Made by a program: the position numbers and the translations under genes. From positions 149,890,101 to 149,954,100 of the forward strand of contig CM019065.1 of assembly GCA_009667805.1 (NCBI GenBank): a DNA stretch of 64,000 bases. Direction: 5' to 3'. Origin of the DNA: Leptobrachium leishanense (lineage: Eukaryota > Chordata > Amphibia > Anura > Megophryidae). The notes beneath the pieces are model-generated. The model had not been told where the DNA came from. It ran no database searches and saw only the letters and a list, made by a program, of their open reading frames with translations. Positions 11,537-20,945 of the stretch are shown here, one piece after another (the first letter of the stretch is position 1; the number at the start of each line of letters is the position of its first letter).

Positions 11537-11699
11537 ATGGGGAACCAGGGGATGGAGGACCTCATTCACCTTGTCAACAAGCTACAGGACCCCTTCAGCT
11601 CCATAGGGCAGTCCTGTAACTTGGACCTGCCGCAGATAGCCGTCATGGGAGGGCAGAGAGCGAAGGGAAGAGCTTGGTGCTGGAGAACTTCATAGGCAG
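11537..11699 (+). pseudogene. Captured first coding exon of a dynamin gene (DNM2-like)
   Basis: The ATG lies in a strong Kozak context (gccaccATGg). The frame reads [19 protein letters not shown], then [20 protein letters not shown]. These are the N-terminal residues of classical dynamins up to the P-loop of the GTPase domain; SSIGQSC favours dynamin-2 over 1 or 3. Around 11662-11672 a net +2 nt change breaks the frame at the P-loop. Read in the shifted frame the exon continues with LVLENFIGR and ends at AG followed by a gtaagg donor at 11700. The leader (about 11396-11536) is CpG-rich like a promoter-proximal exon. This is a fragment inside a transposon, not the host gene. Confidence 0.85.
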
Positions 11700-12296
11700 G
11701 TAAGGACTTCCCGAGTGTCTAGTCTGCGTGTGCCCTGAAACTTCCTTCAGGGGCGCTTCCCAGGCTCTTCCACCTCTGTGCTATTCTCGGAGGTCCTTTA
11801 CGCACTTTGTGTAGTTTGACCTCCCCCCCCCCCCTGTCTGCCGCTTGTTGTGACGTCACCCTGTTGGTCATTTTTACGCGGAACATTTCCTGGTAGCAGG
11901 AGGGGATTATTCACTAAACGGTGACAGCTGAGCCACAGCAAGTGGATGGGGGTTATTTAAAGCGTGCACTGGGCGGGTAGGGTTAAATATAGCGGAGTTT
12001 AGGATTTTTTTTAATTAGCTGTTTTCTGTGTGTTTATTTTTCCCCATTTATTTCCTTATATTTTTGGCTCTTGGCCTGTCCAGCTGTATGAAGGATTATT
12101 ATGCTTCAACTCGATCAGGAATCGATTTTACTTAATCCAGGAGCCCAAGGAGTCTTCAATGGGGGAGATCCTCCAGCACTTTTCAGGTGTTGCCCATCTT
12201 GTGCTGGGATCTGCCCTGTGTGCGGTAAAGCTGTGCTGCATTTTAAGATATTTAAATACGTCTAGTTATAATTAGATTATAATATAATTTATAGGA

Positions 12297-12430
12297 CAGG
12301 GATCAACAACCTTGGCCCTCAAAATGTTCTGGAACTACATTTCCCTGGAGTCTCCTTCAGCCTAATGAGTGGCAGAGCATCATGGGAGATGTAGTTCCAA
12401 AACAACTGGAGGGCAGAGGTTCCTGACCCT
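12297..12430. mobile_element. Short hAT-type MITE
   Basis: A roughly 134-bp palindromic repeat: CAGGGATCAACAACCTTGGC at the left and its diverged inverse at the right (ggagggcagaggttcctgacc), with ggaactacatttccc and gggagatgtagttcc as inner arms. It lies inside the dynamin-carrying hAT element. No target duplication could be fixed. Confidence 0.6.
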
Positions 12431-13250
12431 CGTGTAGGGAAATCTGGGGGACTTCTGGTGAAATGAAAAGGCTTTTTAATAAAAAGTTTACAGTTGTACA
12501 GTTTAAACCAGAAAGTCGAAACGGTGTTTGTACAATTTTGATTTTTATGAAGAAACCATCTTTACTTAACCTTCAACTGGGGGAATATATATATTTGAGC
12601 TGGGGGCAGAATATATATGTATGTATAAACTGGGGCATTTTATATGAGGTCTGTTCTTATTGGAAAGCGGTCACATCACATAAAATAAAGTATCGGTACT
12701 CGGTATCGGTGAGTACTTTTAAAAAAGTATCGGTACTCATTCTTAAAAAAGTGGTATCGGTGCATCCCTACTCTCTATGGTAAAGATTAACCCTTTCACA
12801 ACATCCAGACAAGTACAGGACACTCTTCAGGAGGTCGGTGTAACATCAAAGTCTACAATCTAGAGAATACTTCATGAGAGCATATACAGAGGGTTCACCA
12901 CAAGTTGCAAACCATTCATAAGTCTGAAGATGGAAGAGCCAGATTAGACGTTGCCAAAAAACATCTAAAAAAAAAGCCAGACCAGTTCTGGAAAAGCATT
13001 CTGTGGACGGATGAAACTAAAATTAATCTGCACCAGAATGATGGAAAGAAAAAAGTGTGGAGAAGGCTTGGAACAGGTCATGATCCAAAGCACACAACAT
13101 CTATATAATAAAAGAGTAAGGCTTTGGCTGTCCGTCGCCAAAGCCTTACTGCGCATGCGCGCGCAACCAGCGGCGGTTGGTTGCGCGCGCATGCAACCGC
13201 CGCGGCACGAGCCGGCTGCCGGCTCGCCGCGGCGGTTACACATGCACACA

Positions 13251-13402
13251 GCAGCCGGGTAGAGGCTGCGCTCGCAGCCTCTACCCGGCTGCCGCGCGCA
13301 TCCAACCCCAGAGCGGCGAAGGGAAAGTTTCCTCCGCCGCTCGGGGGTTGGATGCGCGCGGCAGCCGGGTAGAGGCTGCGAGCGCAGCCTCTACCCGGCT
13401 GC
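13251..13402. repeat. Clustered perfect hairpins in Helitron H1
   Basis: A 20-bp stem (13251-13270 with 13273-13292) with a 2-nt loop recurs as 13361-13380 with 13383-13402. Between them a 22-bp stem pairs the gctgccgcgcgcatccaacc side with its inverse near 13340-13364. Another inverted pair, aggacccaagcc with ggcttgggtcct, follows at about 13464-13502. The sequence is GC-rich and could extrude as cruciforms. Confidence 0.8.
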
Positions 13403-13559
13403 TGTGTGCATCTAACGGGTCCCCCGAGCGGCGAAGGGAAAGTTCCCTCGCTTCCGCTTTGAAGGACCCAAGCCCCGGTCACGTGACCGCGGCTTGGGTC
13501 CTTCAAAGACCGGAAGCGGGGAAATCTTCACTTCCCTGGCGGCGCTCGACAGGTAAGTA

Positions 13560-14480
13560 TGAGCGCTGGGGGGGGGTCAATATCCACGAGCTGGGGGGGT
13601 CAATATCCACGAGCTGGGGGGGTCCATATCCACGACCTGGGGGACCATATCCACGACCTGGGGGCAAATCCACGAGCTGGGGCAAATCCATGTGCTGGGC
13701 AAATCCATGAGCTGGGCAACTCCATGAGCTGGGGCAAATCCATGAGCTGGGCAACTCCATGAGCTGGGCAACTCCATGAGCTGGGGGCAAATCCATGTGC
13801 TGGGCAAATCCATGAGCTGGGGCAAATCCATGTGCTGGGCAAATCCATGAGCTGGGGCAAATCCATGAGCTGGGGGCAAATCCATGTGCTGGGCAAATCC
13901 ATGAGCTGGGGCAAATCCATGTGCTGGGCAAATCCATGAGCTGGGGCAAATCCATGTGCTGGGCAAATCCATGAGCTGGGGGCAAATCCATGAGCTGGGC
14001 AACTCCATGAGCTGGGGGCAAATCCATGAGCTGGGGGCAAATCATTGTGCTGGGCAAATCCATGAGCTGGGGCAAATCCATGTGCTGGGCAAATCCATGA
14101 GCTGGGCAAATCCATGAGCTGGGCAACTCCATGTGCTGGGGCAAATCCATGTGCTGGGGCAAATCCATGAGCTGGGGGAAAATCCATGAGCTGGGGGCAA
14201 ATCCATGTGCTGGGGGCAAATATCCATGTGCTGGGGGCAAATATCCATGTGCTGGGGCAGTATCCACATGCTGGGGCAGTATCCACATGCTGGGGCAATA
14301 TCCACGTGCTGGGGCAGTATCCACGAGCTGGGGCAGTATACCCACAATAGTCTGCCCTCTGGGCAGGCTGGGGCAGTATCCACGTGCGGGGGCAGTATCC
14401 ACGTGCTGGGGCAGTATCCACGTGCTGGGGCAGTATCCACGTGCTGGGGCAGTATATCCATGAGCAGGGGCAGTATATCC
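13560..14480. repeat. Minisatellite, ~20-bp unit (gagctggggcaaatccat)
   Basis: About 45 units run with variants at the middle triplet (aaatcc, aactcc, cagtatcc, aatatcc) and at gagctgg/gtgctgg. It begins just after a donor-like ag/gtaagt at about 13553. Long open frames on both strands come only from the periodicity and are not genes. The same unit fills 55480-58250 inside a hAT element. Confidence 0.92.
14352..14366 (+). terminator. Internal duplicate of the Helitron 3' hairpin
   Basis: The 15-nt hairpin CTGCCCTCTGGGCAG, preceded by acccacaatagt, duplicates the functional one at 14489-14503. Here it is followed by minisatellite rather than CTAG. The array therefore expanded across the terminator, or a former 3' end was bypassed. 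Confidence 0.65.
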
Positions 14481-14488
14481 ACAATAGA

Positions 14489-14503
14489 CTGCCCTCTGGG
14501 CAG
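14489..14503 (+). terminator. Helitron H1 3' hairpin
   Basis: CTGCCC-tct-GGGCAG lies 9 nt before the terminal CTAG of H1 at 14513-14516. It is the usual replication-termination hairpin of Helitrons. Confidence 0.85.
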
Positions 14504-15296
14504 GCTTTACAACTAGTCTATACTATAAAAGAGTAAGGCTTGACGTGTCCGTCGCCAAGCCTCCTCTGCGCATGCGCGCAACCTGCGGCGGTTGGCTGCG
14601 CGTGCATCCAACCGGCCAAACACTATATGACGGCGGAGTGTCGAATGCGTGCGCAAACGCATTCGACACTGCCGTAGTACTGTTTGGGCGGTCGTTTGAG
14701 CACCGAGCAGTACGCTGGGTGCGCAAACGCATTCTACACCCCAACGTATTACTCTTTTGGCGGTTGGATGCGCGCACCCGGCTGCGCGCGCAGCCAACCG
14801 CAGCAGCACGCGCACGGCGTCACTATATAAGATGAGGCACGCCAAAACGCCTCAGGCACAGGAGCCATACAGGAGCGTTAACTCTACTAAAGGGAGCACC
14901 AAGACCCCGCAGAAAATCCAAAGAGCACCTGCACATAAACAGGCAGCACAGGGTCCCCGGCACAATCCCCACCTCCATCCAAGAAAACCACACACACGCC
15001 AAAAAAAAAAAAAAAAGGACACAGAGCACCCCCCCAAACAGCACTTCCACCACTGAAAATACCAGCACCAGACCACACAAAAAAGAAAAAGCTGCGACCC
15101 CCCCCCCACCCGAACACTGAGCCCCAAAAACTCAGACCACCTCCAACACAGAGGCCACAGAGCTCAAGCTCCTAGCACCCACACCACTGGGTGAACAACG
15201 CCAACAAAAATTATTAAAACAAAAAAATATTCACCAGCAGTGACACAAGGCAGAAAAAAAAAATAACAGTCACACGAAAAGAAAAAAATTATACAA

Positions 15297-15660
15297 TACC
15301 AGTCTGCCATGCATATTACCAGTCTGCCAGACATATTACCAGTCTGCCATGCATAATACCAGTCTGCCATGCATATTACCGGTCTGCCAGACATATTACC
15401 AGTTCGCCAGCCATATTACCAGTCTGCCATGCACAATACCAGTCTGACAGCCATATTACCAGTCTGCCATGCACATTACCAGTCTGCCAGCCATATTACC
15501 AGTCTGCCATGCACAATACCAGTCTGCCAGCCATAATGCCAGTCTGCCAGCCATAATGCCAGTCTGCCATGCATAATACCAGTCTGCCAGCCATATTACC
15601 AGTCTGCCATGTATAATACCAGTGTCTCATAATACCAGTGTGCCTAAATACCAGCCTGAC
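15297..15660. repeat. Minisatellite, 20-bp unit (accagtctgccatgcataat)
   Basis: About 18 units alternate between gccatgca and gccagcca types. It lies entirely inside Helitron H2. Confidence 0.92.
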
Positions 15661-15759
15661 ATGCCATGCATACCACGTGCCATTATATATACGCATAAAG
15701 TAAATATACGCATAATGTATATGCTACAAAAAAAATGCCTGCCCAAGCCCAACACAATC

Positions 15760-16300
15760 TAAGGGGCCCCTTGAGTTTACAATCTAAGGGGCCCCATGAG
15801 TTTACAATCTAAGGGGCCCCATGAGTTTACAATCTAAGGGGTCCCATGAGTTTACAATCTAAGGGGTCCCATGAGTTTACAATCTAAGGGATCCCATGAG
15901 CCTACAATCTAAGGAGTCCCATGAGCCTACAATCTAAGGAGTCCCATGAGTTTACAATCTATCCCGTGAGTTTACAATCTATCCCATGAGTTTATAATCT
16001 AAGGTGTCCCATGAGTTTACAATCTAAGGGGCCCCATGAGTTTATAATCTAAGGGGTCCCATGAGTTTACAATCTAAGGAGTCCCATGAGTTTACAATGT
16101 AAGGAGTCCCATGAGATTACAATCTAAGGGGTCCCATGAGCTTACAATCTATCCCGTGAGTTTACAATCTATCCCATGAGTTTACAATCTAAGGGGTCCC
16201 ACGAGTTTACAATCTAAGGGGTCCCACGAGTTTACAATCTAAGGGGTCCTGTTCCTGTGAGTTTACAATCTGAGGGTCCTGTTCCCGTGAGCTTACATTC
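15760..16300. repeat. Minisatellite, ~25-bp unit (tttacaatctaaggggtcc)
   Basis: About 21 units run with a shorter variant lacking the aaggggtc part (tttacaatctatcccatgag). The phrase gcttacaatctaa also occurs in the dispersed repeat near 44925, so the array may have grown from a captured repeat fragment inside Helitron H2. Confidence 0.9.
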
Positions 16301-16500
16301 TAAGAGGGAAGAGGAACCTGCTCTAATATATAAATGCCTTTGTAATGCGCTGTCAGCTGTGCGCGCACCCATCACAGCTGCTCAGTCGGCCCTCCTGTTG
16401 CGGATGGGATGGGATGGCGATGGACGCGTTACAAACGCATTTATATAGAGAGATAAAACTATGTGGACATGAATTCTGAGCTGGCGACAACAACAATAGA

Positions 16501-16515
16501 CTGCCCTCTGGGCAG
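16501..16515 (+). terminator. Helitron H2 3' hairpin
   Basis: This hairpin is identical to that of H1 (CTGCCCTCTGGGCAG) and is followed by actttccacCTAG. Tc1-A sequence resumes immediately at 16529. Confidence 0.85.
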
Positions 16516-16798
16516 ACTTTCCACCTAGTCATCTATAAAACATGGTGGAGGCAGTGTGGAAGCATGAGCATTCATGGCTTCCAATGGCACTGGGTCATTG
16601 GTGTTTATTGATGATGTGACAGAAGCAGCCAGATGAATTCAGCAGTGCGTTTAGAGATATACTTTCAGCCCGGATTCAGACAAATGCAGCAAAGTTGATT
16701 GGATGGCACTTTACAGTACAGATGGACAATGATCAAAAACACACTGCAAACGCAAACCCGAGTATTTGAAGGAAAAGAAGTGGAATATTCTGCAATGG

Positions 16799-17808
16799 TG
16801 TCACGCTGGCACCACCCGGCTTGCACCAAGGTGGGGCCCAGGTTACCTCAATACAGAATGCACCTGTAAACATGTAACATAGTGAATATATTTCCTACAT
16901 ATTTTTTTTGTATTAATCTGTATATTTGTGTTGTTTTTTAATATCTTGCATTGTATTACTTTGTATTTCTGTAACGAATGTAACATTTCAATGTTCTTGA
17001 ATCCAGGACATACTTGAAGACGAGAGAAATCTCAATGTATCCTTCCTGGTAAAATACTTTATAAATAAATAAGATTTAAAGCCCCTATATGCAGAGATAC
17101 TACTGCAGACAGTATAAATAGGTGACGAGAACAACACAGGTTAACCAGAGACTCCTGCACGGCAATTTCCAAAGAAACCCTAGGCCGGTCTGTAAAGTAG
17201 CCGGATCTGTTCTAGAGGAAAAGTTCCCACGAAGCCGTGCAGAGTCTTATGAATTACAGACACAGGGATATCAATACAAACAGTACCGACTGGGAATAGA
17301 CAAAAGCATGGTCATAAGGAAAGCCAGAGATCAGAAAACCAGAGAGAGTACTATATCCAGATTCCAGGGTTCTAGAGCCAGAAGGGTTGTCTTACAAGTC
17401 AAAATGTCGGTACACAGGAATCAGTATAAACCATAAACAGAAAACAAAACCACAGCAATAACCTGAATAAACCAGGAACACTAGGATGGACGAAACATAC
17501 AGAGAAACAGGACCAAAAGTATATAACCAAAAATATACAAACTGAACAGGATACAAACAGCAGGCAGCTCACTGAAAACAAAACACTGGAGAAACCAGGA
17601 AATGTGAAAATCATGGAGCAATGCACTATGGGCGCATTGCTCTTAAAGAGGGAGGCGATCAAGACAAGGACAGACAGGCGAGCTAAGAGAGCAGACACAA
17701 TTAACCCCTTAGCTGCAACCCAGGAAAGACAACATAAACACAAGGCCTGAACAGGAATATAACGTATACAGTGGACAGGCGACAGGGCTGGGAATGTGGA
17801 TCGTGACA
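16799..17808. mobile_element. Unclassified 1010-bp element, TGTCACG...CGTGACA (solo-LTR-like)
   Basis: It begins TGTCACG, ends CGTGACA, and is flanked by the 5-bp AATGG at 16794-16798 and 17809-17813, splitting Tc1-A. TG..CA ends with a 5-bp duplication fit a solo LTR, but a DNA element with short inverted ends is possible. At 16985-17085 it includes the dispersed repeat agagaaatctcaatgtatcc / cttcctggtaaaat, also seen inverted near 37690 and 40210. No convincing protein is encoded. Confidence 0.5.
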
Positions 17809-18140
17809 AATGGCTGATTTAATCACCTGATCTCAACCCAACTGAGCTTGCATTTCACTTGCTGAAGGCAAAACTAAAAGGCAGAACGACCCAGAAACAA
17901 AGAACAACCGAAAACCGCTGCATTTAGAGCCTGGCAAAGCATCAGAAAGGAGAAAACCAAGTCTTTGGTAATGTCCATGGCTTCCAGACTTCAGGCAGTC
18001 AATGCCTGTAAAGGATTCAAAACAAAATGTTAAAAATTAACAATCACATTTGAGCCCCTGAAAATGGGGGGGGGGGCTGTGTATAAAAATGAATGCATTA
18101 CCTAAAATTTGTACTTGATATTTATGTTCAACCCCTTGAA

Positions 18141-18947
18141 TTAACCACTTGGCTGCTGAGCGCATCCTAGCACAGGAGGCAGCAATCGGCCGGGAACTCC
18201 CCCTGAGGACTGGCGTCATCGTGCATAGCACGATGACACCAGTCCTGGAGTTAACCCCTAGCTGCCAGCAATGTTGGAGATAGGGGGTTCATTGGAACCC
18301 CCTATCACCCGATCCGTGGCAGCTAGGGGTTCAAGTTTGATATCGTTGGATCGGCCAGAGTATGGCCTGTCCAATGATACCAAACATGACCATGTAAATA
18401 TATATATTATTTTTAAAAAAATTAAAAATAAAAAAATATATATGTTAAAAAAAATTATTATAAAAAAATAAACAAGTTTTTTTTGTTAATGCAGCAATAT
18501 TGTTCCCATTTCAATTATAATGTGAACAATGATGCTGCACTAACGATTTTTGTATGCGGTGCGTTTGTTAAAAATAGCAAAATTTCCCCCAAAAAAAAAT
18601 TTAACGACTCCCCATTTCTAATTTTTTTAACAAGCGCACCCCATAGAAAATATAACTGCAAATGCTTGCATGTTAAAATGTGAAAAAAAAAACACTTTAC
18701 ACATTGTAAATTATTGAAAGTTCAAATTTTATTCCATTTTTCTGTTATAATATACAGACAGGACATAACGTATACATATAATAATGACATATTATGAATC
18801 TGCCAAGTCTGCCGGAAAGAACGATGTATAATATGTCTGGGTCATATATTAAAATATAGCTTCAATACGCGTTAAACAAGAGGAGCGAAAGCGGTAAAAA
18901 TGACCTCAGCACAGAGGTGTGAAATGCCTCAGCAGCGAAAGGGTTAA
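18141..18947 (+). mobile_element. piggyBac-type MITE, copy 2
   Basis: TTAA at 18141-18144 and 18944-18947 flank inverted ends (ccacttggctgctgag and ctcagcagcgaaaggg). It is the shortest full copy (807 bp) and aligns through the A/T-rich half with the copies at 703 and 26529. It shows the empty site of the L1 insertion in copy 1. It interrupts the 3' part of Tc1-A. Confidence 0.85.
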
Positions 18948-19097
18948 AGCTGAAAGTCTGTGCTTTAAATTTATTTGGATTTTTTTGCTTTAATTTTAAT
19001 CTGGTGGCATACCGAGCCAAAAGTATGAAAATTTGCCTGTGTCCAAATTAATATGGACCTAACTGTACTTACTCAATTCTTTTGATTTTATATCCAG

Positions 19098-19156
19098 GCC
19101 ATTCACAAGTTGTACCTGCCCCCCAGACATGCCCATCGAAGGAAACGGGCAATAAG
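19098..19156 (+). CDS. Host gene exon A (SLP-76-family adaptor)
   Basis: The exon is 59 nt, acceptor ttttatatccag and donor gtagaa. It enters in phase 1 and leaves in phase 0. After the split first codon it reads HSQVVPAPQTCPSKETGNK, a Pro/Ser-rich linker of the kind found N-terminal to the SH2 domain in this adaptor family. It is accepted mainly because its outgoing phase fits exon B and the chain stays open. The right terminus of Tc1-A ends only 27 bp upstream of its first base. The preceding exon was not found, so it probably lies upstream of the window or was missed. Confidence 0.6.
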
Positions 19157-19436
19157 GTAGAAATGCATGTTGTCTTTTCATTTGGTATAGACACTTCTTA
19201 TATGTACCAGTGAAATTATGGGTCATCATTAAATCCATGTTTAGCTATCCTAACATAGTTATCTTTTTGTCTCATGAAGTAATTTCAGACTTATTTCACA
19301 AACATTTTCAAAAGTCATTTCATCTCTACTTAGTAGCAAGTGTTGATAAAAAAAGTACCAAACTGGGCAAGTTAAAAAATAAATAAATAGAACTCCCAAG
19401 TAGTGGATCTGCTTTTTGACAGGTGTGTGGCATTTA

Positions 19437-19857
19437 GGCTGGGGTCAGACCAGCGCACTTTTAACGTGCGTTCTGGCGCACATAATTACGGCCGCACTAG
19501 CAGCAGATGACGGGCAATGACGGGCAATATACGATGTACGGCCGCACAAAAGTCCGGCCGTGCAACGCAAGTGGAATTTGAACGCATTTTTTTGAGAACG
19601 CTGAACCGCTAGTACTGACGTACTGAGTGCGCAGCTGCAAAATCAGTTTGCGTGATTAGGAGATGTCAGACACTGCTAATGTCCAGCCAACATAACGTCC
19701 AGACGCAAAAAGAGTTTTATTGACGATCCGTACAAAATCACGCCCGAAAATGCGCGTCGTCTGACCTTTTTTGCGCATTCCGTGAAAAAATACGTCAATG
19801 CGTTCGGACGCACTTTTTCACGTTCGCGGGGAAAAATGCTTTCGTCTGACCCTAGCC
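19437..19857. mobile_element. PIF/Harbinger-type MITE, copy b
   Basis: Inverted ends GGCTGGGGTCAGACCAGCG and its counterpart (cgtctgaccctagcc) are flanked by TTA at 19434-19436 and 19858-19860. It lies in intron A-B. Confidence 0.8.
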
Positions 19858-20253
19858 TTAGATGCAGCCACTAGTTGTCCGTACAATTCAAAAGCCCTTT
19901 GATAAAAGCAGAATTTTGAAGCAAAATTGTTTTCTATTTTGAAGTTTTCATATCTGTGAATGCGTCAGTAAAAATAAATAAAGAACAGTAAAAAAAATTA
20001 GATGTTAAAGTGTTACATTGAATCCTTCCTGCAGTCTCTATAAATCATTGCATGTTATGCCCTTAGTTCACTCAATCTGAAGCTGCAGAAACTGTTGCTA
20101 TTTGAAAACAAAATAGCAGTTAAAAGAAGCAGGAGGTCTCTTATGACAGTGCATGATACAATGAAGAAGTGAACAAATGTTCACATTTTAACTTGAATGA
20201 CAGTAATGTTCTGGTGTTCTACATTGTCTTCTAGATGGGGCAGATGGGTTTAT
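19858..20253. other. Intronic sequence, no feature seen
   Basis: AT-rich sequence with no recognisable repeat end, exon or coding segment. Confidence 0.5.
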
Positions 20254-20605
20254 TGGCTAGCATTGGCATACGACCCCCTGGCATTTCTGACTACCCGCAT
20301 TGGATACGACCCCCTGGCATTTCTGACTACCCGCATTGGCATACAACCCTTGGCATTTCTGACTACCCGCATTGGCATACGACCCCCTGGCATTTCTGAC
20401 TACCCGCATTGGCATACGACCCCTGGCATTTCTGACTACCCGCATTGGCATACAACCCTTGGCATTTCTGACTACCCGCATTGGCATACAACCCTTGGCA
20501 TTTCTGACTACCCACATTGGCATACGACCCCCTGGCATTTCTGACTACCCACATTGGCATACGACCCTTGGCATTCCTGACTACCCACATTGGCATACGA
20601 CCCCC
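20254..20605. repeat. Minisatellite, ~36-bp unit
   Basis: About nine units of cattggcatacgacc / ccctggcatttctgactaccc. Units alternate between a cgaccccctgg and an acaacccttgg form. The open frames here are periodic artefacts. Confidence 0.92.
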
Positions 20606-20734
20606 CTTAGAAGTACCGGCCACTACAAGGACCGGAAGGGCTTAGTTTAGGTGTTCTAATATTTTATTTGTGTACTTGACCCCATCAGTTCCCCGACCTC
20701 CCATTTAATTAGTTATAACAAGATCCCCATAAAA

Positions 20735-20945
20735 ATGTCCTCCCGCTTTTATTCCCCAGAAGAGGCATATGAGATCCTGGCCGCCTCTGAGAGCAACACT
20801 CTCGCTAACAGTGACACCCTCACAGTCTCTGATATAGAGCCCCTTAGTGAACCCTCCAGTGATGGTGACCCCCCACCATCTACTGGGAGGCGTGAGAGCA
20901 ATTGGGTACCCCCAAATATGGCTGCCCCAGAAATACCCCCATTTA
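20735..20945 (+). pseudogene. piggyBac transposase, N-terminal fragment
   Basis: The ATG opens MSSRFYSPEEAYEIL, followed by an acidic Ser/Asp-rich stretch and ending WVPPNMAAPEIPPFR. A short RFYS..EEA start, acidic linker and W.PP...PEIPPF motif is the N-terminal signature of piggyBac transposases such as those of Xenopus. A Harbinger MITE begins at 20946 and the rest of the transposase (DDD catalytic core, Cys-rich C-terminus) is not found beyond it. It may be the relic of an autonomous partner of the TTAA MITEs here, but their ends cannot be linked to it from this window. Confidence 0.75.

Larger units (their letters stand above)
11195..12769. mobile_element. Non-autonomous hAT element carrying a dynamin exon
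   Basis: The left end TTAGGGATGCACCAATAC and the right end (inverse AGGGATGCACCGATACCAC) are flanked by the 8-bp duplication ACTCTCTA at 11187-11194 and 12770-12777, and Tc1-A is continuous outside. The ends match the widespread hAT terminus class beginning YAGGGATGCACCG. Inside are CpG-rich sequence, a dynamin first exon (11537-11699), its leader and following intron-like sequence, and a smaller MITE at 12297-12430. No transposase is present. Confidence 0.8.
13100..14516 (+). mobile_element. Non-autonomous Helitron H1
   Basis: It starts TCTATATAATAAAAGAG directly after an A and ends CTAG (14513-14516) about 10 nt after the hairpin CTGCCCTCTGGGCAG (14489-14503). These are the canonical Helitron ends: 5' TC, 3' hairpin plus CTAG, insertion between A and T, no target duplication. 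The Tc1-A host sequence resumes as TCATCTATAAAACATGG after H2. No Rep/helicase is encoded. The 5' third is strongly palindromic and the rest is the minisatellite at 13560-14480. Confidence 0.88.
14517..16528 (+). mobile_element. Non-autonomous Helitron H2, in direct tandem with H1
   Basis: The start TCTATACTATAAAAGAGTAA abuts the CTAG of H1 with no spacer. The end is hairpin CTGCCCTCTGGGCAG (16501-16515) and CTAG at 16525-16528. The first 40 bp match H1 closely but the interior differs: a 13-bp-stem hairpin at 14638-14669, a non-coding A/C-rich stretch (14830-15290) and two minisatellites (15297-15660 and 15760-16300). No Rep/helicase coding is present. Confidence 0.87.
10300..19070 (+). mobile_element. 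Tc1/mariner element (family A, copy 1), split by five later insertions
   Basis: The Tc1 pieces are 10300-10346, 10796-11194, 12770-13099, 16529-16798, 17809-18140 and 18948-19070. They carry a decayed transposase: MRSKELSMQVKQGKASK near 10980; a DDE-domain part with QFWKSILWTDETKI near 12980-13020; and the gcacaccaca-type segment that resumes after the Helitrons at 16529. The right inverted terminus ends ggacctaactgta at 19070. Its inverse (tacagttaggtccatata) is the left end of copy 2 at 55122. The left terminus of this copy is missing. Stops and indels make the transposase non-functional. Confidence 0.85.

Noticed and set aside
13503..14516. Long open frames on both strands across the 13.5-14.5 kb minisatellite
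   Set aside because: They arise from a ~20-bp repeat without stops; no domain, start context or non-periodic part.
15164..15696. Minus-strand frames with ICMADWYYAW-type repeats
   Set aside because: Translation of the 20-bp minisatellite in Helitron H2.
15297..16300. CRISPR-like regular arrays
   Set aside because: Units are contiguous without unique spacers and vary like minisatellites; the sequence is eukaryotic.
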